This document shows, piece by piece, positions 54,658-62,722 of a DNA stretch of 64,000 nucleotides (the stretch's first letter is position 1; each line of letters starts with the position of its first letter). This stretch comes from Gemmiger gallinarum (lineage in GTDB: Bacteria > Bacillota > Clostridia > Oscillospirales > Ruminococcaceae). The notes below the pieces were generated by a model that did not search any database, had not been told where the DNA came from, and was given only the letters and a program-made list of their open reading frames with translations. Made by a program: the position numbers and the translations under genes. The stretch covers positions 1-64,000 of the forward strand of contig NZ_JADCKC010000001.1 in the NCBI RefSeq assembly GCF_014982805.1, in the 5' to 3' direction.

Positions 54658-55491
54658 ATGCTGCGCAAAGCAACGGACGCGGATCTCGAGATGCTGACGG
54701 ACTTTCGTCACGAGGCATACGGCGGCAGCCGGACCGAGATCGCGGGGTGGCTGAAAAACATTGTCGGACCGGATAACATTCTGCTGGTGGAACTGCCCGG
54801 CGGAGAAAAAACGGCGCCGCCCGTCTCCATGCTGTGTGCCGTTCCGGTGGAGACGGCGGGGCGGCGGGGCATCTGGTTCTGCGGCATGGCCACGCGGCCG
54901 CAGTATCGCGGCCGGGGACTGATGACCCACCTGCTGGATGGCTGTATCCGGGCGTATGCTGCCAGCGGCTATGAATTTGCCGTGGTGGTGCCGGAGGCAT
55001 CCCGGGCGGCGGCCCGCCTGCGAAAGCTGGAATTCAAGGATGCCTTTGCCATGCGGGTGCTCAATCGTCCCATCAATCACAATCTGTGGGCCCGGGCGGA
55101 GTTCGACACCATGACGGTGCACCGCCTGATGGAGACAAGGCTTCGTTATCAGCCGGGCTGCATCACCCTGCCCGAGACCAGCATGAATGAGGTGGTCTCC
55201 CAACTGTATCACCGCGGCGCCACCATTGTGGCCAACCAGCGGGGCTACGGCATCTATTTTGTCCGGGAGGACCTTCTGCAATTTATCGAGCTTCAGGCAG
55301 ACAACGACCATTCGGCCGATATCCTGCTGGAAGCTGCAAGAGAACGCACCGGCTGCACCCATGCGCAGCTGCTTTTGACGGAAAATCAGTCCCTGTTTCT
55401 GGGGGCGGGCAAGCGCTGCGGGTACGGCATGATCCGTTTTCTGCAAAAGCCTTTTCCGTTGTCGGACGTTTATTTTCGCCTGCTGTTGTGA
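54658..55491 (+). CDS. GNAT-family N-acetyltransferase
   Basis: The 277-residue protein has an N-terminal GNAT domain (MATRPQYRGRGLMTHLLDGC, with the QxxGxG-type acetyl-CoA loop) and a longer C-terminal region of about 130 residues without a recognised motif, reminiscent of Eis-like two-domain acetyltransferases. Substrate unknown. AAAGGAAGG precedes ATG 54658; a GTG two codons earlier is less well spaced. Confidence 0.82.
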   Translation: MLRKATDADLEMLTDFRHEAYGGSRTEIAGWLKNIVGPDNILLVELPGGEKTAPPVSMLCAVPVETAGRRGIWFCGMATRPQYRGRGLMTHLLDGCIRAYAASGYEFAVVVPEASRAAARLRKLEFKDAFAMRVLNRPINHNLWARAEFDTMTVHRLMETRLRYQPGCITLPETSMNEVVSQLYHRGATIVANQRGYGIYFVREDLLQFIELQADNDHSADILLEAARERTGCTHAQLLLTENQSLFLGAGKRCGYGMIRFLQKPFPLSDVYFRLLL

Positions 55492-55521
55492 TGCGGGCCC
55501 TGCCTAAAGGAGTGTAAAACC

Positions 55522-56871
55522 ATGAGGATTCAGAGAAATCAGAGCGGACAGCCTTCCGGTGCACAGGGGCGCCCAAGTACGCCGCAGCCCTCCGCGGAGG
55601 ATATGGCAAAACGCCGGACAGCAGCGCAGCCTGCTCCCGAACCGGAACCCGATCCCGAGCCGGAATACGAGGATTACGACGATGAGGAGGAGGAAAGGCC
55701 CCGCCGCCGTCGCTTCCCCATTGCGCTCATTATTATTGTGGTGTTCCTGGCGCTGGTGGTTGCTGCCGGCTGGCAGGTGCTTCAGCTTTACAATGAGGTG
55801 GGTGGCCGCACCGGTTCCCTGGGGGATGAGGTGACCGTCACCATTGAGGAGGGGGCCAACGCAAATCAGATCGCCCGTCAGCTGGCCAAGGCCGGCATCG
55901 TCGAGCATGAGTGGCTGTTCCGTGCCTATGCCCAGTACAGCGGCAAAGCCGGTGACCTGCAGCCCGGCGAGATCACCCTGCGTTCCGGCATGTCCTACAA
56001 TGACATTCTGCAGCAGCTGTCTCAGCAGCGGGTGTTCCGCAAGACGGTGACCGTGACCTTCCCCGAAGGCTATACTGCTGTGGCCATCGCACAGCTGATG
56101 GAAGAAAACGGTCTGTGCACGGCGTCCGACTTCCTGGCCTGCGCCAACGGCGATGCGTACACCGAGAAGGACGGCAGCGAGGCTGTGGCCGACTTCAGCG
56201 ACTACGATTTCTGGAACCAGATCCCCGACAATGAGGGCCGTCTGCTCCGGTGTGAGGGCTATCTCTTCCCGGAAACCTATGAATTCTTTGAGGACGACAC
56301 CATCGAAAACTACGTCCGCACCTTCTACAACCAGTTCCAGAAGGTCATTTCCGGCTTGACCGATCAGATCGACGCCAACCCGGACGACTGCATCAACTCC
56401 ATCGACGACGCGGTGATCCTGGCCTCCTTCATTCAGGAGGAAGCCGGTTTGGAATCGGAGGATTACAAAGTCTCCGCCTGCTTCCATAACCGTCTCGAGA
56501 GCGACGACCCGCAGTGGGCAGACCACCGTCTCGAGTCCAACGCCTCCAGCTATATCACCAACGACGCGGACAACAACTACCTGTGGAACTCTCCCATGGC
56601 CGAGTATATGGGCTGGGTGGAGGCCGGGGCCATCCCGGAGGAAGTTCTGGCTGCTTACGACACCTACCGCATCAGCGGTCTGCCTGCCGGTGCCATCTCC
56701 AACCCGGGCAAGGCTGCCATCGAGGCTGCCCTCAACCCCGATCAGGAGTATATCGACGAAGGCTACTACTTCTTCGTCACCGGCAACCCCAACGGCGACT
56801 ATCCCGGCGAGTACTTCTACGCCAAGACCGCCGACGAACACGTGGCCAATGTGGCAAAGGCGGGCTGGTAA
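55522..56871 (+). CDS. mltG: Endolytic murein transglycosylase MltG
   Basis: The 449-residue protein has an acidic, proline-rich cytoplasmic N terminus (residues 1-65), one transmembrane helix (about 67-90), a LysM-like region (VTIEEGANANQIARQLAKAGI) and the YceG catalytic domain with EGYLFPETYEF, ASFIQEEAG (catalytic Glu near 308) and ISGLPAGAISNPGKAAIEAAL. It cleaves nascent glycan strands to set their length. The extended acidic tail (EYEDYDDEEEERPRRRR) is longer than usual. Confidence 0.95.
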   Translation: MRIQRNQSGQPSGAQGRPSTPQPSAEDMAKRRTAAQPAPEPEPDPEPEYEDYDDEEEERPRRRRFPIALIIIVVFLALVVAAGWQVLQLYNEVGGRTGSLGDEVTVTIEEGANANQIARQLAKAGIVEHEWLFRAYAQYSGKAGDLQPGEITLRSGMSYNDILQQLSQQRVFRKTVTVTFPEGYTAVAIAQLMEENGLCTASDFLACANGDAYTEKDGSEAVADFSDYDFWNQIPDNEGRLLRCEGYLFPETYEFFEDDTIENYVRTFYNQFQKVISGLTDQIDANPDDCINSIDDAVILASFIQEEAGLESEDYKVSACFHNRLESDDPQWADHRLESNASSYITNDADNNYLWNSPMAEYMGWVEAGAIPEEVLAAYDTYRISGLPAGAISNPGKAAIEAALNPDQEYIDEGYYFFVTGNPNGDYPGEYFYAKTADEHVANVAKAGW

Positions 56872-56908
56872 TCCGCCGCAGCACAACCAGAATGAGGGAG
56901 GAACCACC

Positions 56909-58192
56909 ATGCTTTCACAGCCGGAACTGCTTTCCCCGGCAGGCAACCTTGAAACACTGAAATATGCGGTGCTGTTCGGCGCCGATGCCGTCTACTGCGC
57001 CCTGCCGGAGTTCGGCATGCGGGCCGCACCGGTCAACCTCACCCCGGAGGAACTGGCCGAGGGCTGTATCTTTGCCCATGCCCGGGGCAAAAAGGTCTAT
57101 CTGACCCTCAACACCCTGCCCACCAATGAGGAACTGGACCGCCTGCCCCAGGCCATCCGCGACGCGGCGGCCGCGGGGGTGGACGCCTTCATCGTGGCGG
57201 ACCTGGGCGTTGTGGAGATGGTCAAAAAATACGCCCCTGACGTGGATATCCACTTTTCCACCCAGGCGGGCATCGCCAACTATGCGGCGGCCACGGCGGC
57301 CTGGCACCTGGGAGCCAAGCGGGTGGTGCTCTCCCGGGAGCTCACTCTCACCGAGATCGCCCAGATCCGGGACAACACTCCGCCTGAACTGGAACTGGAA
57401 GCCTTTGTCCACGGCGCCATGTGCATGAGCGTCTCAGGGCGCTGCCTGCTGTCCAGCTATATGACCGGCCGCAGCGGCAACCGGGGGGAGTGTGCCCAGC
57501 CCTGCCGCTGGAAATACTATCTGGTGGAAGAACGCCGTCCCGGGCAGTATATGGAGATCGGCGAGACCGGCAGCGGAAGCTATATCCTCAACGCCAACGA
57601 CCTGTGCACCGCGCCGTTTATTGATCTGATCTGCAAGGCGGGCATCGACTCTCTCAAGATCGAGGGCCGGGCCAAGACCTTCTACTATGTGGCGTCGGTG
57701 ACCAGTGCCTACCGCCGCGCTCTGGATGCCTATCTCAAGGACCCCATGTCGGACAGCTTTGATCTGCCCGACGACGTTATTGACGAACTGGGCCGCACCA
57801 GCCACCGCCACTACTCGCCGGGCTTCTACTTCGGCAAGGAGCAGGCCCTGCAGACGCCTTCCCACACCTATGTGCGGGACTGGGATTTCATCGGAACGGT
57901 GGATTCCTGGGAAAACGGCATTGCCAGCTGCACCCAGCGGGGACGCTTTTTGCTGGGGGATACCATTGAGGCGCTGCAGCCCGACGGCACCGCGGTGCCC
58001 ATCACCCCCGAGTGGATCAAAAACGAGGCAGGGGAGGAGGTCAGCGCCACCCCGCATCCCATGATGCACTACACCATTCCCTGCAAGACGGAGCTTATGC
58101 CCTACACGCTGCTGCGCGCTCCCAAAAAGCCCTGTCCCGATGAGGTGGCGGACCCCAACGCCGACACCACCTTCTCCTGCACCGACTGCTGA
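56909..58192 (+). CDS. Peptidase U32-family protein (TrhP/YrrO-like)
   Basis: The 427-residue protein matches the U32 family: [60 protein letters not shown] and [23 protein letters not shown]32 proteins such as RlhA and TrhP use prephenate to hydroxylate RNA; in Bacillus the mltG gene (yrrL) lies near yrrN-yrrO (trhP), so a tRNA 5-hydroxyuridine role is plausible. The conserved cysteines that hold an Fe-S cluster are present (C...C in MCMSVSGRC and ECAQPC). GGGAGG precedes ATG 56909. Confidence 0.88.
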   Translation: MLSQPELLSPAGNLETLKYAVLFGADAVYCALPEFGMRAAPVNLTPEELAEGCIFAHARGKKVYLTLNTLPTNEELDRLPQAIRDAAAAGVDAFIVADLGVVEMVKKYAPDVDIHFSTQAGIANYAAATAAWHLGAKRVVLSRELTLTEIAQIRDNTPPELELEAFVHGAMCMSVSGRCLLSSYMTGRSGNRGECAQPCRWKYYLVEERRPGQYMEIGETGSGSYILNANDLCTAPFIDLICKAGIDSLKIEGRAKTFYYVASVTSAYRRALDAYLKDPMSDSFDLPDDVIDELGRTSHRHYSPGFYFGKEQALQTPSHTYVRDWDFIGTVDSWENGIASCTQRGRFLLGDTIEALQPDGTAVPITPEWIKNEAGEEVSATPHPMMHYTIPCKTELMPYTLLRAPKKPCPDEVADPNADTTFSCTDC

Positions 58193-58221
58193 GCGGCGTC
58201 CAAAGACTGTGAGGGAGTACC

Positions 58222-58800
58222 ATGGATTTTGAAACGCTGAAACAGGAGTGTCTGGCCTGCCGCCGCTGCGGCCTGTGCGAGACGCGGCAGAACGTGGTGT
58301 TCGGCCAGGGAGTGCCCAATGCCGAGGTCATGTTTATCGGCGAAGGCCCCGGCGCCAATGAGGATGAACAGGGCCTGCCCTTTGTGGGCCGCAGCGGCAA
58401 GCTGCTGGACAGTTACCTGGAGGCTGTCGGCCTCAGCCGGGACAAAAACATTTTCATTGCCAACATTGTCAAATGCCGCCCGCCTCAGAACCGGGACCCT
58501 CTGCCCGAGGAATCGGCGGCCTGTATGCCCTGGCTGCGGGAGCAGTTCCGTATCCTGCGGCCCAAAATCGTGGTCTGCCTGGGCCGGATCTCTGCCCAGC
58601 AGCTGATCGACCACAAGTTTTCGGTCACCAAAGACCACGGCAAGTTCTTTGACAAGCAGGGAACTCTGTTCATGGCGACCCTGCACCCGGCGGCGCTGCT
58701 GCGCAACCCCAACAACAAGCCGCTGGCCTTCGGGGACTTTGTGGCCCTGCGGGACAAGATTCATGAGGTCTGTGACCACACCTATTCCGACGCTGAATAA
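58222..58800 (+). CDS. Family 4 uracil-DNA glycosylase
   Basis: The 192-residue protein has the Fe-S UDG pattern: CRRC near residues 13-16, [30 protein letters not shown] and AACMPWL, with [10 protein letters not shown] as the C-terminal active-site loop. It removes uracil from DNA in base-excision repair. TGAGGGAG precedes the ATG. It is co-directional with the U32 gene (29 nt apart). Confidence 0.93.
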   Translation: MDFETLKQECLACRRCGLCETRQNVVFGQGVPNAEVMFIGEGPGANEDEQGLPFVGRSGKLLDSYLEAVGLSRDKNIFIANIVKCRPPQNRDPLPEESAACMPWLREQFRILRPKIVVCLGRISAQQLIDHKFSVTKDHGKFFDKQGTLFMATLHPAALLRNPNNKPLAFGDFVALRDKIHEVCDHTYSDAE

Positions 58801-58807
58801 CGCTCAA

Positions 58808-58856
58808 CCGCCCGCTGCCGTGCCGATTGGCTCAGGCGGCGGGCGGCCTGCGTTTT
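58808..58856 (+). terminator. Terminator-like hairpin after the UDG gene
   Basis: CCGCCCGCTGCC (58808-58819) and GGCGGCGGGCGG (58835-58846) form a very GC-rich stem; the tail CCTGCGTTTTGG is only partly U-rich. Confidence 0.55.
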
Positions 58857-58934
58857 GGCAGGGGTGACAGGAGCTGCCTTTTGCGCATACGATGGGATGT
58901 GCCCGTTGTTTGGGCAAAAAGGAGGCTGTTTTTG

Positions 58935-60026
58935 ATGCAAAATACACCTGTTCTGGATTTCTTTCTGGGGGCGCTGTCTCCCTCCGGTTTCTCCGGCTGG
59001 TTTGCCGAGGCTGCGGCCGAACCCGGTGCAAGACCACGCCTCATCAAGGCGGGACCCGGCTGCGGCAAATCCACCTTCATGCGCCGCATGGGGGAAAAAG
59101 GCGCCCAAACCGCACCCGACGGCGCCATGATCGAACAGATCCACTGTTCCAGCGATCCCGACAGTCTGGACGGCGTCCGGCTGCCCGACGGCACCCTGTA
59201 TCTCGATGCCACCGCGCCCCATACCCTGGACTGTAAATATCCCGGCGCTGCCGAGCGGGTGGTCAGCTTCTACGATACCCTGGACAACGACTATCTGGAG
59301 GAACACAGCGCCGAGGTGCTGGCGCTGGGCAATCAGAACACCGAACTTCTGCAGCGGGCAGCGGCGGATTTTGCCCTGGCATGCGGCCTTTTGCAGCGCC
59401 GCCGCCAGTATGCGGCCCAGGCCCTCGACACAGAAAAGCTGGATCGCTTTACAGCCCGCCTGGCCGCCCGTCTCATGCCCCGGCGGGGCGGCTGCAAACC
59501 CGGCACCCGGCGTATCCGGCTGCTCAGCGCCCCCACGCCCGGCGGCATCACGGTGTTTGCGGATACCGTGACAAAGGCGGCGGACACCATCTATGTGGTG
59601 CACGACGCCTACGGTGCCGCATCCGCCCGTATGCTGAAACAGCTGGCCGACCGGGCACGGCAGGCGGGATATGAAGCCTATGTCTGCCGCTGTGCTTCCG
59701 ACCAGCGCAGAATCGATCATCTGATTCTGCCGGAACTGCGCCTTGCAGTGCTGACTTCCAACACCTGGCATACCATGAACTTCCCGGGACAGAAAAACAT
59801 CCACGCAGCCCGCTTTATGAACGGAAAGATGCTGGCAGCCCGCAGGGGGCCGCTGCAGTACCAGAAGCGTATTGCCTCCCAGCTGATTGCCCGGACCTGT
59901 CAGACCCAGGCCGAGGCCAAGCGCATTCACGATGAGCTGGAAAAGCACTATATCCGTGCCACTGACTTTGCGGCGGTGGACGCCATCCGTGCCCGGCAGC
60001 AAGCCGAGCTTTTCGACCAGAAGTAA
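58935..60026 (+). CDS. P-loop ATPase, PRK06851-like
   Basis: The 363-residue protein has Walker A KAGPGCGKSTFMRRMG near residues 38-53 and resembles the PRK06851 group of uncharacterised Bacillota ATPases (one repeat with a second degenerate nucleotide-binding-like half). No other domain or partner motif is recognised. ATG 58935 follows AAGGAGG (9-nt spacing). It is 42 nt upstream of the nuclease-helicase gene on the same strand, and may work with it, but that is inference from position. Confidence 0.75.
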   Translation: MQNTPVLDFFLGALSPSGFSGWFAEAAAEPGARPRLIKAGPGCGKSTFMRRMGEKGAQTAPDGAMIEQIHCSSDPDSLDGVRLPDGTLYLDATAPHTLDCKYPGAAERVVSFYDTLDNDYLEEHSAEVLALGNQNTELLQRAAADFALACGLLQRRRQYAAQALDTEKLDRFTARLAARLMPRRGGCKPGTRRIRLLSAPTPGGITVFADTVTKAADTIYVVHDAYGAASARMLKQLADRARQAGYEAYVCRCASDQRRIDHLILPELRLAVLTSNTWHTMNFPGQKNIHAARFMNGKMLAARRGPLQYQKRIASQLIARTCQTQAEAKRIHDELEKHYIRATDFAAVDAIRARQQAELFDQK

Positions 60027-60068
60027 AAGAGCTAAGGACCATACAACCGGAAAGGCAGGGAAACGGGA

Positions 60069-62504
60069 TTGGAACAGCAGCAACCATTGTCGCTGACATT
60101 GCCGGTGCGGCAGCTGGTGGAGTTTTTGCTTCGCCGGGGCAGCATTGACAACCGTTTCACCGGCTTTGACCGCGCAAACGAAGGCGCGCGCCTGCACCGC
60201 AAGCTGCAGCGCGCCGCCGTCACAGAACACCCCGACTATAAAGCCGAGGTGTTTTTGCGCTACCAGATCACGGCCGCTCAGGTGGATTACACCATCGAAG
60301 GCCGGGCCGACGGTATCTTTACCGCCCCCGACGGCATTACCGCCATTGACGAGATCAAGACCACCGCCCTGCCGTCCACCGCCATCACGGGGGAACAGTC
60401 TCCCGAGCACTGGGCTCAGGGCCAGGTCTATGCCTATATCTATGCCGAACAGAACGACCTGCCCACCGTGCGGGTCCAGCTGACCTATTACCAGATCGAT
60501 GAGGAACTGACCCTGCGCTTTTCCCACGACTATACCCGGGAGCAGCTGAGGGAGATCGCCACCGGTCTGTTGGAACAGTATGCCCCCTGGGCGCAGCGTG
60601 CCGCCCGGTGGAAGGATGCGCGCAGGGAAAGCCTTGCCGCCATGCGGTTCCCCTTTGACAGCTACCGCCCTGGTCAGCGGGCCATGCTGACGGCGGTCTA
60701 TCATACCTGTGCGGAGGGCGGGCAGCTGCTCTGCCAGGCGCCCACCGGCATCGGCAAGACCATCAGTGTGCTGTTCCCGGCCCTCAAGGCCATGGGGGAG
60801 GGCGGCCCGGTCTTTTACCTGACCGCCCGGGGCACCACCCGTGCGGCGGCGGAAAACGCCATCGTAGCCCTGCACGAGGCAAACCCCGGTTTGACGCTGC
60901 GCAGCATCACCCTGACTGCCAAAGACAAGATCTGTCTGACCGAGACCCACGAATGCACGCCGGAAGCCTGCCCCTATGCCAACGGCTACTTTGACCGTAT
61001 CCGGGAGGCTCTGTGGGAAACGCTGGACGCCGACACCCTCACGGCCCAGACCCTCACCGACGCAGCAAAAAAGCATACCGTCTGTCCTTTTGAAATGGGG
61101 CTGGACCTGAGTCTGTGGTGTGATGTGATCATCGGGGATTATAACTATCTGTTCGACCCGGTGGTCAGCCTCAAACGGTTCTTTGAGTCGGCGGGGGACT
61201 ACCTCTTCCTTATTGATGAAGCCCATAACCTGCCCGACCGTGCCCGAGACATGCACACAGAATCGCTTTTGAAAAGTGAGTTCACCTCTGCCAAAAAGCT
61301 TTTGGGCAAAGGAAAAAGCCGCCTCAAGACGGCGCTCCAGAAGGTGAACAATGCCCTGCTGGAATGGCGTCATCGCTGCGAGAAGGAGGGAGGCAGCGCC
61401 AAAACCCTCATCCGCCCAAATCGGGATGAGGAACTGGACCGGATGCTCAGCCGCCTGTGTGAGCCGCTGGAGGCCTGGCTGGATGAGCACCGCACCCCCG
61501 ATGAGACCCATGGAGCGCTCCTGCAGCTTTACTTTGACGTGCGGGCCTGGCTGCGGGTGGCAGAAACCTTTGACGACCATTTTGTGTTACAGGCCACGGC
61601 CTTCGGCAGCGATGTGCGCCTGACCCAGCTCTGCCTGGACCCCAGCGCTTTTCTTCAGCAGAATTTTGCTCTGGGACGGGCGGGGGTGCTGTTTTCCGCA
61701 ACCCTGGCGCCCCCTTCCTATTATAAGGATCTCTGCGGTCTGCCCGACGCCCGGGCCGTGGCACTGAAAAGCCCTTTTCCCCAGCAGAACTTTGCCCTCT
61801 ACTGTGCCTGCGATGTGAGCACCCGCTACCGGGACAGGGACGCTGCCTGCGCCCGGGTGGCCGATTATCTGGCGGGGATGGTGAAGGCCAGGACCGGCAA
61901 CTATATTGCCTTTTTCCCCAGCTATCTCTATCTGGACAAGGTGCGTGCCGCCTTTGCGGATCGTTATCCGGATATCCCGGTGCTCATCCAGCAGAGTGCC
62001 CTGGACGAGGCTGGCCGGGAAGAATTCCTCTCCCGGTTTGCCCCCGACCCGGCGCGGTCGCTGCTGGGGTTTGCGGTGCTGGGCGGCGTGTTCGGGGAAG
62101 GGGTGGACCTGGCGGGCAGCCGTCTCATCGGTGCGGCGGTGGTGGGGCCCGGTCTGCCTCAGGTGGGCGCCCGTCAGGAACAGCTGCGGGACTATTTTGA
62201 GCGCACCCGGGGCAGCGGCTTTGATTACGCCTACCGCTATCCCGGCATGAATAAAGTACTCCAGGCTGCGGGCCGGGTCATCCGGACCCCGCAGGACAGG
62301 GGAGTGGTCCTGCTCATCGACGACCGGTTTTCTGCGCCGGATTACCGCCGCCTGATGCCGCCCCACTGGTCGCACTTTGCCCCGGTGTACGGCTGCGGGG
62401 AACTGTGCGCCGCGCTTGAACAGTTCTGGCGGACAGCCGATGCCGATTCTTCCAATCCGGAAGGGGAGGAACCACCCATGCAAAAGAGTGAACACGACGT
62501 ATAA
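60069..62504 (+). CDS. PD-(D/E)XK nuclease fused to XPD/DinG-type Fe-S helicase
   Basis: The 811-residue protein starts with a Cas4/RecB-like nuclease domain (residues about 8-150; GRADG with Asp81, DEIKTT with Glu95 and Lys97, WAQGQVYAYIYA). It continues into an SF2 helicase with Walker A APTGIGKT (224-231), four cysteines for a 4Fe-4S cluster (C289, C296, C301, C339), DEAH (383-386), and C-terminal motifs YIAFFPSYLYLDKV, GVDLAGSRLIG and QAAGRVIRTPQDRG. The nuclease lacks the C-terminal cysteine cluster of Cas4. The start is TTG 60069 with a modest AGGGAAACGGG upstream. It probably unwinds and cuts branched or damaged DNA; substrate unproven. Confidence 0.9.
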   Translation: MEQQQPLSLTLPVRQLVEFLLRRGSIDNRFTGFDRANEGARLHRKLQRAAVTEHPDYKAEVFLRYQITAAQVDYTIEGRADGIFTAPDGITAIDEIKTTALPSTAITGEQSPEHWAQGQVYAYIYAEQNDLPTVRVQLTYYQIDEELTLRFSHDYTREQLREIATGLLEQYAPWAQRAARWKDARRESLAAMRFPFDSYRPGQRAMLTAVYHTCAEGGQLLCQAPTGIGKTISVLFPALKAMGEGGPVFYLTARGTTRAAAENAIVALHEANPGLTLRSITLTAKDKICLTETHECTPEACPYANGYFDRIREALWETLDADTLTAQTLTDAAKKHTVCPFEMGLDLSLWCDVIIGDYNYLFDPVVSLKRFFESAGDYLFLIDEAHNLPDRARDMHTESLLKSEFTSAKKLLGKGKSRLKTALQKVNNALLEWRHRCEKEGGSAKTLIRPNRDEELDRMLSRLCEPLEAWLDEHRTPDETHGALLQLYFDVRAWLRVAETFDDHFVLQATAFGSDVRLTQLCLDPSAFLQQNFALGRAGVLFSATLAPPSYYKDLCGLPDARAVALKSPFPQQNFALYCACDVSTRYRDRDAACARVADYLAGMVKARTGNYIAFFPSYLYLDKVRAAFADRYPDIPVLIQQSALDEAGREEFLSRFAPDPARSLLGFAVLGGVFGEGVDLAGSRLIGAAVVGPGLPQVGARQEQLRDYFERTRGSGFDYAYRYPGMNKVLQAAGRVIRTPQDRGVVLLIDDRFSAPDYRRLMPPHWSHFAPVYGCGELCAALEQFWRTADADSSNPEGEEPPMQKSEHDV

Positions 62505-62606
62505 AGAATGGCGCTTGGCCGGGAACCGACGGCCAAAAACAGCACATTACAGCGAAAAAGTGAAGGAGAAAATCCGGAATTTTTGCAATTTTCTGTGGGC
62601 AGGGCC

Positions 62607-62635
62607 TTGTAAAACAGATGGTTTCTTGGTAATAT
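62607..62635 (+). promoter_or_regulatory. Promoter of the hydrogenase gene
   Basis: TTGTAA (62607-62612) and TAATAT (62630-62635) are 17 bp apart, 87 nt before the start codon. The stretch 62505-62606 before it shows no gene or clear terminator. Confidence 0.7.
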
Positions 62636-62722
62636 TTTAACAGGAGACTGCGTTGCGGCCCGGCGTGTTGGAAGGCGCGGGCGGTGGTCCCCGATAAATT
62701 CATGCTGTAAGGAGCTATCAAG

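Noticed and set aside
55580-55720. Acidic Pro/Glu repeat as a CRISPR- or repeat-like element
   Set aside because: It is the coding sequence of the low-complexity cytoplasmic tail of MltG; there are no spaced identical repeats. No CRISPR array was found anywhere in the window.
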